From: Bacteroidales bacterium
GTDB lineage: Bacteria > Bacteroidota > Bacteroidia > Bacteroidales > JAOZVK01
DNA: 12,742 nt
NCBI GenBank assembly: GCA_029938185.1
Contig: JAOZVK010000112.1
Coordinates: 1-12,742 of the forward strand
Direction: 5' to 3'
The notes beneath the pieces are model-generated. The model ran no database searches. It saw only the letters and a list, made by a program, of their open reading frames with translations, and had not been told where the DNA came from. The translations under genes were made by a program, and so were the position numbers. Below are positions 1 through 6,706 of this stretch, one piece after another. Within the stretch, counting starts at the first letter, position 1. Each line of letters begins with the position of its first letter.

Positions 1-48
1 TTAAAAATACCACAAAACCACTGACAACCAAGCAAATGATAGCCACAT
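1..48. repeat. Gene-free tail after mod, degenerate inverted copy of the intergenic module
   Basis: GATAGCCACA (38-47) is the exact inverse complement of TGTGGCTATC (5736-5745), and the minus-strand bases that follow (ATTTGCTTG, GTGG, ATTTTT) partly align with the same module. No gene or clear terminator hairpin is seen in these 48 bases. The match is short, so chance is possible. Confidence 0.35.
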
Positions 49-1890
49 TTATTTTGTTTCTATTATCGTTTCATCTCCTGATATATTTCTTATTTTTAAA
101 CGTAAAGGTTTCTTCTTACTTTCTATTTTTCCGTCCCAAAAATCTTTTGTTTTTGTGCCGTTAAAGATAATATATCCTAATTTATCAATTTTTATTTCAT
201 AATCGCTTTGCCAAATTCCAGTCTTGTTTGTGCTGTCAAGACTTATCATTTCTATTAGTTCTAAACCATCTTCGCTTATTTTTATCGGATTGAATTCTTT
301 ACCATTTTTTAGTGACTGTGAATTTCCTTTCTCATTAAACTCTCCTATTTTCTGTATTAAACGGTCACTTGCGAATTTTGTAATTTCAGTTGTGTAATTT
401 CCGTCTGTTTCTGTTGTTGCGTATTCTACAATGTCTTCTACAACAATATCGTGTAGGAAGTTTTTAAGGTCGAGAAGCTCTACTTTTATTTGTGTTGCGT
501 TGTTGTCTTTTATAAATTGCTGAATTTCCTTATAATCAGCAATATCAATATAGTAAATTATTGCTTTCTTAACTTCAATTTCTAAGTTTTGAAGTTCTTG
601 ATTTACTATTTTGTTAATAAGTGGAATATCAAGAATTTTTTCCTTGCTATCAATTAAATTTGGAACATAAACAGGAACTGTTCCTTTTTTACTGTCTTGA
701 ATTGCTCCAAACCAAAATTTATTTATGCCTTCGGTATTTTTTTGTAAGCCAGGAATAAGTTTTGCGAGTTTATCCATTGTTTGCACAGGGTTGCGAAACA
801 GATTTACCCCGTCTTTTATTTCCATTACTGCAAATTCTGCACCTGCGGAAATTAAACGGTCTCTTACTGTTTGTATGCTGTTTACTCCAATATCGGCATG
901 TATAAATTTTCTACCCAAATCGCTCGCTACTTTTGCTGTTACACCACTGCCACCAAAAAAATCGGCTATTATCATGCCTTCGTTTGATGAGGCTTTGATG
1001 ATGCGTTCTAATAATTTTTCGGGTTTTTGGGTTGAATAACCTACATCTTCGCTGTGAACTTTACCTAAATCTGCAATATCAGCCCACCAATCTTCTGGAA
1101 TTTTACCTTTCTTATCTAATTTTTCTAATACTTCATCTGATGCTTTACCCGACAAGGCTGTTTTACCACCACTTTTTGTGCTTTTTTTAAATTTAACTCT
1201 AATACCATCTCCATTAAAAACCTTTTCAAAGCCTACTTTATATATAAAAATATTATCGTGTTTTCGAGGGAAGTTATTTTTTTGATTTGTCGGTCCCGTA
1301 TATGCCCAAATAATTTCATTTACAAAATTGTCTTCACCAAATACTTCGTCCATCAGGATTTTTACATAATGCCCGATATGCCAATCAAGATGCACATAAA
1401 TACTTGCTGTATCGCTCATTATGGATTTTATGGCTTGCAGGTTTTCATACATCCAATTAAGGTAATCTTCTTTTTTCCAAATATCACCATACATTTTTTC
1501 ATCAAAGGCTTGTAGTTCGCTGTTGTCCATTTTTTGCTCTGCATTGGCTATTTTTTCGGCAAGTTTTGGGTTTCGGCGTATGTAAACTTTTTTGGCATAA
1601 TCGGCACCGCTGGCAAATGGTGGGTCTATGTAAACTAAATCTACTTTTATGTTTTGCTCTTTTAGGTAGGCACAGGCAGATATGCACTCGCCACGTATTA
1701 CAAGGTTTTCGGTGTTATTACCTATTTGTTCGGTTTGTTCTACTTCGTAATAAGGCATTCCACGTTTTATGCGGTCGTAAATTTTATCGTTATCACGGTA
1801 ACGCAATACACGGCGAGTTCTCGAAAAATTATCGAGAACAGCTTGTCCTTCAACAGTATTTGGTATGTATGGTATATATTTTATTGGCAT
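49..1890 (-). CDS. mod: Type III site-specific DNA methyltransferase Mod
   Basis: The 613-residue protein is a beta-class amino-methyltransferase, expected to be N6-adenine specific. It provides both sequence recognition and protective methylation for the type III complex (EcoP15I Mod is about 645 residues). The catalytic motif IV comes first (YIDPPF, 87-92) and the S-adenosylmethionine motif I later (ADFFGGSGVTA, 309-319), the circular order of the beta class. Motif X follows from TQKPEKLLERII (287-298). The target-recognition segment is probably within residues about 195-285 (inference). Residues about 360-613 have no motif I can name and fit the C-terminal dimerisation or Res-contact region of type III Mod proteins. 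It starts one base after the dinD stop, last in the res-dinD-mod operon. The gene is complete, ending in TAA at 49-51. No simple-sequence repeat suggesting phase variation is present. Confidence 0.94.
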   Translation of the reverse strand: MPIKYIPYIPNTVEGQAVLDNFSRTRRVLRYRDNDKIYDRIKRGMPYYEVEQTEQIGNNTENLVIRGECISACAYLKEQNIKVDLVYIDPPFASGADYAKKVYIRRNPKLAEKIANAEQKMDNSELQAFDEKMYGDIWKKEDYLNWMYENLQAIKSIMSDTASIYVHLDWHIGHYVKILMDEVFGEDNFVNEIIWAYTGPTNQKNNFPRKHDNIFIYKVGFEKVFNGDGIRVKFKKSTKSGGKTALSGKASDEVLEKLDKKGKIPEDWWADIADLGKVHSEDVGYSTQKPEKLLERIIKASSNEGMIIADFFGGSGVTAKVASDLGRKFIHADIGVNSIQTVRDRLISAGAEFAVMEIKDGVNLFRNPVQTMDKLAKLIPGLQKNTEGINKFWFGAIQDSKKGTVPVYVPNLIDSKEKILDIPLINKIVNQELQNLEIEVKKAIIYYIDIADYKEIQQFIKDNNATQIKVELLDLKNFLHDIVVEDIVEYATTETDGNYTTEITKFASDRLIQKIGEFNEKGNSQSLKNGKEFNPIKISEDGLELIEMISLDSTNKTGIWQSDYEIKIDKLGYIIFNGTKTKDFWDGKIESKKKPLRLKIRNISGDETIIETK

Positions 1891-1891
1891 T

Positions 1892-2740
1892 TTATTTCTT
1901 TTTTAAAGATTTTGGTTTTTTACTTAACTTTTTTTCTTCTGAAACAACTCTTCTTTCTAATTTTTTAAGGTCTTCTTCGGCAGGTAAATTTTCGGGTTTT
2001 ATACCTCTTTCTAATAAAATTTTCCTAACAGATTTATTATTTGTAATATGTTCGTTAGAAATCTTATTTTCCGTTTTCAATTTTTTGTCTTTGGTATTGA
2101 AAACAGTAATTTCAGTAGCAAAATCTTTTGCTTTTATAGTAATTGTTGGCAAAAAGTCGGCGAGTGGTCTGTTTTGTGGCATTCCGAGTTTTGTTTTCAT
2201 TTGTTTGGTTGTTAGCCCTCCAAATAAAGCTTGGTCTCCTTTGCTTCTGATAATGCCAAAATTTCTGTCATTTCCTGTTTGTTCATATATCAATTCTGAA
2301 AGTTCTTTTTCGGAATAGCTTAATTTTTTACGAGCCTGTAAGCGTTCTTGATCTTTTAGCCTTTTTTCGATTAGTTCAAATTTACGAGTTTGAACAGCAA
2401 AATAAGTTTGAGCAAAAGCAATTGTTTCTTTTCTTGGGTCTCCGTTCTGAGTTATTAGATAACACGCATAACGAGTGAGCATTAAGTCGTCAATTTCTTT
2501 TTTAGCTCCTTTGGGCATATCTATCGTTTTCCTGATGTCAGGAAAATGATTAGACACCTCATTATTACTGACTTCGCAAGCAATTTTTGCCTTTGTTATA
2601 ACTTTGCTGAAATTTTCCCATTTTGCATAAGCTAATAGGTGTTGCAAATCACGAGCAAACCAAAACTCTATGCCTTCTTCTGTTGTATAGGAATGTTCTT
2701 CAAAATTATTTGTTAATGATTGTATTATCTCTGTTTTCAT
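1892..2740 (-). CDS. dinD: DinD-like DNA-damage-inducible protein
   Basis: The 282-residue protein resembles DinD (Escherichia coli DinD is about 274 residues), an SOS-induced protein known to inhibit RecA by disassembling its filaments. Recognisable parts are a BRO-N-like start (EFWFARDLQHLL, 25-36), the RYACYLITQNGDPRK stretch (90-104), a basic, probably helical segment (118-140), the conserved-looking GGLT...LG region (174-186) and the C-terminal pattern NEHITNNKSVR...GI.PE.LP.EEDLKKLERR (229-264). The tail (270-282) is strongly basic. It lies between res and mod with gaps of five bases and one base, so it is cotranscribed with them. No LexA-type operator was found for it; expression should follow the res promoter. 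I infer a role in protecting the host from recombination or SOS effects of restriction breaks. It could instead be a DNA-binding accessory of the restriction system. Confidence 0.87.
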   Translation of the reverse strand: MKTEIIQSLTNNFEEHSYTTEEGIEFWFARDLQHLLAYAKWENFSKVITKAKIACEVSNNEVSNHFPDIRKTIDMPKGAKKEIDDLMLTRYACYLITQNGDPRKETIAFAQTYFAVQTRKFELIEKRLKDQERLQARKKLSYSEKELSELIYEQTGNDRNFGIIRSKGDQALFGGLTTKQMKTKLGMPQNRPLADFLPTITIKAKDFATEITVFNTKDKKLKTENKISNEHITNNKSVRKILLERGIKPENLPAEEDLKKLERRVVSEEKKLSKKPKSLKKK

Positions 2741-2745
2741 ACTAT

Positions 2746-5649
2746 TTATTCGTTAAAAAAGTTATTAATTTTACTACTTAATTTGCTTAAATTTGTTGGC
2801 ATATCATCGCTATCAACAAGGTAAAGAAAATCAAACTTATTATAAGCAAATTTTTCTTTGTTCTGCTCTAAAAACTTGGTTTCAACAAACTTTCGTTTAG
2901 CCTGAAAAACGGGGTCGTTTTCAAATCCTTTCCCTTTTGTTTCAATAATTAGTGCTTTATTAATTTCTTTGTCTTTTCGCTTAATTATAAGAAAATCAGT
3001 AGTATATTTCCCTATGTTTTTCCAGTATTTATTTTCTTTTGCATAACAATTTATTACAAACTCGGTTAAACCACGTTCTCCGTTGTAGTAAATTTCTAAG
3101 TCTTTATTTTTGAAGTCTTCGAGATTTAAGGTTCTTTGTAAAATTTCTTTTTCAAAACCACTTTGTTTAAAATCGTAAGGCAAATAATGAAATGTTTTGT
3201 TTTTGCTTTTTACGGCAGAAGAATGTTCATAAGCTACTTTAAATTGTTCAAAACCTATCATCATATTTTCAAGCGGAGTTCCTTTTACGCTTTCAATTTG
3301 AATGTCATAAAGTTTCTTTACATTTTCAATATCTACGTTGGTAGTTGTATTATTTTTGTCAAAGTCTAAAATTTTCTTTGTGTCGTTTTCATTTGGGAAT
3401 AATTTTTCGTTTTGTTCTATCGTTTTTAAATTATCTACAATCAATAAATTTGCTTTTTTGTCCACAACTTCTGTTTCGGTTTGCAAATTGCGTTTTATAC
3501 TAAAAGCAAGTCTTATTTTTGAATTTATTTGATATAAATCGTAAAGTTCGTTAAATATTTTATTTTTATTTTCTACGAAAGTAATTTTATCAAATATTAA
3601 TTTTAATTCCGATTGAAATTTAAGTAAATCCGAAACAGAAATTTTATTAAAACTTTCTTTTGAAATATCAAAAATCCACTGATTGTAATTTGCAAAATTA
3701 TTCCCTGTATTTTCAACTATTTTTAAATCGGCATCGTCAATACTGCTTAATTCACTTGTTTTAATTAGAGCCGTTGTTTTATAGTTATCAATTTGAGAAG
3801 CTAAAGTTTCAAGTTTTATTTTTGTATTTGCATTTTCTTCTTCATCTATTGAGTTATAAGTTATTTTAAGCTGATAAAATTCTACTTTTGGCAAGTCTAA
3901 ATATTCTTGTCTCGAAAAACGCTCAATTCTTTCTGTTTCTGTTCTCGGTTTTAGTTTATTTAGTTCTTCTATACTTGTTTGTTGTTCTTTTTTTAATTGT
4001 TCGTTCAGCACTTTTGCATTATACTCATTTAACCAAATTAATGCTGTTTCGTGTTTATTTTTATCCACTTGGCGTAAGCACCTACACGAAGTTTGCAAAA
4101 CCATATTTTTCGGGCTATCACCTTTTTGAGAAAGCACAACAGCTGTCAAACTTGGACTGTCCCAACCTTCTTTGCCTATTTGGACAAGTAAAATATAGCG
4201 TTTTTTTGTTGCTGAAACGGTTTTTGGAATATCAAGCGTATTAAAAAGTAGTTGGTTTTCTTTTGGCAGGGTAAATTTTTTATTTCCTTTATGAAATCGT
4301 AATATTTCGTCAGGATTTATTTTTAGCGTTCCAGTTAAATACGGATATATTTCCTCTTCAAGGTTTTTTATATTGCTACAATATATTGCAAGTTTTGCAA
4401 TATTTCCGTTTTCGTAAATCGTTTTTTTGTATTGCTTGTTAAAATTGTTTATTGCTTTTTCAATTATCTGAAATTTATCAAGATTTTGAGCAACTTTAAC
4501 TTTTGGTGTTTTTAGGAAATTATTTATTGCTGTTACCAACGGATAATAATAAACAGTATTTGTTATTTGCGAAAATTTAAAAAATGCAGTATCCGTTACC
4601 TTTATTTTATCGGCTTTTGATAAATACGGCGTTCCTGAAAAACCTAAGATTGTTGTTATGTTTTTGGTTTCAGTCCATTTATTAACAACCTTTCGTAGTT
4701 TTATATCACCGTCTGTTGCGTGATGAACTTCATCAATTAATATTGAAAGATTTGGTATTTTTCCTATTAAGTTTCTTAATTCGTTTGCGTATTTATCTTT
4801 TTCATCCCCTGTGTGTTGATAAGTTCTCTGTTTATCTTCTACATAAACTCTGTTTAAAATAACTTTTTCAGCATTAACCACAAAAACTTGTCCGAATGGA
4901 CTTGGTAAACATTGATTTACCTTTTGTGCATTAGGATTTCTGGCTTTATTACTTTTGCTTCCTGTTTTTGCTTGGTCGAGTATATCAAATTTGAGCATTT
5001 TTTTTATCTTGCTCGCAGCTGGTTCAGGCAATACCCAATTTGGGTCAAATTTTTCAATTGTTTTTAAACTCGGCACAATTGACGATTTTAAGCCAGAAGG
5101 AATTAAAACGAGAAAATTATGTGCAAAATTTTTATTATTCGGTTCGTTGTCTGCAAAATACAAATCGAGATAAATAATGGTAGCCATCAAAAAGGTTTTT
5201 CCTGCTCCCATTGGTAAACTCATCAAATAATCGGCATAATTAACATTGTAAAAAATGCTTTTTATAATTTTTTCATATTCGATATTTTCAGGTTGCTGTA
5301 AAATTAAATTGGCAAGTTCGGGAAGCAACATTTCTTTTCCATTTTTTTGAACAGCAAAATGAAAAAGAGCTTTTGCATTACTATTGGTTTCCATAAAATC
5401 AACAGCTTGCGGATATTTCAAGTAATATTGAGTGGTTTCATCTTTATCAATAAAAAATCCTTCTGAAAATAACTGCCACAGCGGTTTATTTTCACCTTTA
5501 ATTTTCAGGAACAAATATGTTTCAATTGCTTGTATTTGAGTGTCTCTTAATTCGCCTTTATTGCGTATATAACTAATAAGATTTTTGACACTACAATCGT
5601 TTGATTGTAACCACTCAAAAGTTTTATATTTAATTATGTTATTTAACAT
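2746..5649 (-). CDS. res: Type III restriction endonuclease subunit Res
   Basis: The 967-residue protein matches type III Res subunits (EcoP15I Res is about 970). It is the ATP-dependent translocase and nuclease that, with Mod, cuts DNA near unmethylated recognition sites. The helicase part shows a Q-type motif (LRDTQIQAI, 34-42), Walker A (PMGAGKT, 146-152), DEVHH (306-310), motif III (GFSGTP, 336-341), motif V (IGKEGWDSP, 491-499) and motif VI (QTSCRCLRQ, 519-527). The C-terminal nuclease is a PD-(D/E)xK domain: Asp885 in TTDFLI, then Glu903-Thr-Lys905. All key residues are present, so it looks functional. The ATG is bounded by an in-frame TGA at 5659-5661, and the leader is A-rich with no Shine-Dalgarno. 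It is the first gene of its operon, five bases from dinD; type III operons more often place mod first. Confidence 0.95.
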   Translation of the reverse strand: MLNNIIKYKTFEWLQSNDCSVKNLISYIRNKGELRDTQIQAIETYLFLKIKGENKPLWQLFSEGFFIDKDETTQYYLKYPQAVDFMETNSNAKALFHFAVQKNGKEMLLPELANLILQQPENIEYEKIIKSIFYNVNYADYLMSLPMGAGKTFLMATIIYLDLYFADNEPNNKNFAHNFLVLIPSGLKSSIVPSLKTIEKFDPNWVLPEPAASKIKKMLKFDILDQAKTGSKSNKARNPNAQKVNQCLPSPFGQVFVVNAEKVILNRVYVEDKQRTYQHTGDEKDKYANELRNLIGKIPNLSILIDEVHHATDGDIKLRKVVNKWTETKNITTILGFSGTPYLSKADKIKVTDTAFFKFSQITNTVYYYPLVTAINNFLKTPKVKVAQNLDKFQIIEKAINNFNKQYKKTIYENGNIAKLAIYCSNIKNLEEEIYPYLTGTLKINPDEILRFHKGNKKFTLPKENQLLFNTLDIPKTVSATKKRYILLVQIGKEGWDSPSLTAVVLSQKGDSPKNMVLQTSCRCLRQVDKNKHETALIWLNEYNAKVLNEQLKKEQQTSIEELNKLKPRTETERIERFSRQEYLDLPKVEFYQLKITYNSIDEEENANTKIKLETLASQIDNYKTTALIKTSELSSIDDADLKIVENTGNNFANYNQWIFDISKESFNKISVSDLLKFQSELKLIFDKITFVENKNKIFNELYDLYQINSKIRLAFSIKRNLQTETEVVDKKANLLIVDNLKTIEQNEKLFPNENDTKKILDFDKNNTTTNVDIENVKKLYDIQIESVKGTPLENMMIGFEQFKVAYEHSSAVKSKNKTFHYLPYDFKQSGFEKEILQRTLNLEDFKNKDLEIYYNGERGLTEFVINCYAKENKYWKNIGKYTTDFLIIKRKDKEINKALIIETKGKGFENDPVFQAKRKFVETKFLEQNKEKFAYNKFDFLYLVDSDDMPTNLSKLSSKINNFFNE

Positions 5650-5710
5650 TTTTTTTATTCAGTTATAAATGATTTGTTAATTTTACAAAAGTAACATTTT
5701 ATATTTAATG
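5650..5710 (-). promoter_or_regulatory. Probable promoter of the res-dinD-mod operon
   Basis: On the minus strand, TACTTTTG at 5693-5686 fits the TAnnTTTG -7 consensus and lies about 36 bases before the res ATG. A small inverted repeat, TTAC-AAAA-GTAA (5683-5694), covers it. No convincing -33 element is seen. The spacing is close to that of the other promoter in this window. Confidence 0.45.
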
Positions 5711-5735
5711 ACCATTTAATTGGTGTTTTTTCAGT

Positions 5736-5777
5736 TGTGGCTATCGGAAATGTGCTTGTGGCGTTTTATTTTTTATT
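5736..5777. repeat. Short repeated intergenic module, copy between the two operons
   Basis: The core GCTATCGGAAATGTG (5740-5754), followed by a GTGG..CG..TTATTTTTT tail, recurs at 12686-12723 with one mismatch in the 15-base core. It lies between the HNH stop and the res promoter. No strong hairpin terminator is visible here. It is perhaps a genome-wide intergenic repeat or a module boundary. Confidence 0.55.
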
Positions 5778-5788
5778 CGTTTACTATT

Positions 5789-6706
5789 TTAATTCTTATT
5801 TGTTTGATGGTGTATAAAAATTTCGAGTAAAATTTTACGTTGTTCGCTAATGTTATACCTTTCAGTTATGATTGTTTCAAAATTATCGTTAAAACATTTT
5901 GCCCAAAGTGAATATTCTTGATTTAATTCTTGTTTTTCAATTATCATTTTGCATTTATGTCCTAATATATATATCAAACTATCATTATCTACTTTGTTTT
6001 GTTTGTATCCTATAAATAAGGTATCAATATCACTAAAAATTTCATCAAATACCCTTTGACGATTTTTAAGTAATGGTTCTCTGTTTAAATTTAATATTTT
6101 TATCGTTTCTTTTGCTTTTTCATTTGTTCCTATCATTTTTGCATCAGAATTAAAAATGATACAATTCTCAGGCTTATCAATTTCCGGATTTAATAATAAT
6201 GGCTCTTCTGAGGTTAATGGTGGCTTGTTTGCATAACAGTTTACCCTATTTAGAATATTTTGTGAATTAACAGGATTGTGTGCTATGGCTCTATTTTTTT
6301 TAATCGGAAATCGGTTCCCTTTTGCTTTTTTCCCGTTACATACGGGACAAGATAACAAAAGGTTACTCCATTCACAGCCAAGCCAAAAATAGCCTTCATG
6401 TTTACTTCCGTTTGTATCTCGTTCATCAACTTTGGCTTTTGGTCGATAATGTTCTACTTGCAAAGTTGCTGCATGTTCAATTTTAGATTCGCAGTAATAA
6501 CATTTTGGACTGTCATTTTTATCCAAAGTTTGTTTGTGTAAAGAAAATGCAGCAAGTTTATCTTTAACCGTTTTATCTTTATAGTAATATCCGTCAAATA
6601 TTTTCCCGTTATTATTTATAACAGCCCTGTTTATTTTTCTTAAACAACTGGCTTTTAATAATTTTTCAGGAACTTTTGTGTAATCTTTTAAAGGCAAATG
6701 TCTCAT
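5789..6706 (-). CDS. HNH endonuclease, PtuB/retron-associated (TIGR02646-like)
   Basis: The 305-residue protein carries an HNH nuclease with a four-cysteine zinc site. The cysteines are Cys69-x2-Cys72 (CYYC) and Cys120-x2-Cys123 (CPVCN). The catalytic core is VEHYRPK (84-90, His86 the likely general base), followed by W113-S-N and N124. A KGNRFP stretch (129-134) and LLNPEID (171-177) also fit the retron/Septu HNH family known to me as TIGR02646. Length is near the usual 200-300 residues. Residues about 180-305 have no motif I recognise. The start ATG overlaps the TGA stop of the upstream ATPase fusion as ATGA, so the two are probably translationally coupled and work as a pair, as PtuA and PtuB do. 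I infer that the nuclease is activated by the ATPase partner on sensing invasion; whether it cuts DNA or RNA cannot be told from sequence. Confidence 0.9.
   Translation of the reverse strand: MRHLPLKDYTKVPEKLLKASCLRKINRAVINNNGKIFDGYYYKDKTVKDKLAAFSLHKQTLDKNDSPKCYYCESKIEHAATLQVEHYRPKAKVDERDTNGSKHEGYFWLGCEWSNLLLSCPVCNGKKAKGNRFPIKKNRAIAHNPVNSQNILNRVNCYANKPPLTSEEPLLLNPEIDKPENCIIFNSDAKMIGTNEKAKETIKILNLNREPLLKNRQRVFDEIFSDIDTLFIGYKQNKVDNDSLIYILGHKCKMIIEKQELNQEYSLWAKCFNDNFETIITERYNISEQRKILLEIFIHHQTNKN
6703..6706 (-). other. ATGA overlap, ATPase fusion to HNH
   Basis: The ATG of the HNH gene overlaps the TGA stop of the ATPase fusion. This decides the HNH start and argues for coupled translation of the ATPase-nuclease pair. 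Confidence 0.85.

Noticed and set aside
1..48. A 15-codon hydrophobic open frame on the minus strand directly after mod
   Set aside because: Too short and without any supporting signal; its bases overlap the repeated-module remnant.
1566..2318. A 250-codon open frame on the plus strand across the mod/dinD junction
   Set aside because: It is antisense to two well-supported genes, has a composition rich in Phe, Leu, Cys and Arg without any recognisable motif, and lacks a plausible leader.
5755..5790. Rho-independent terminator after the HNH gene
   Set aside because: The stretch is A+T rich with short T runs but has no stable G+C stem, so I do not call one.
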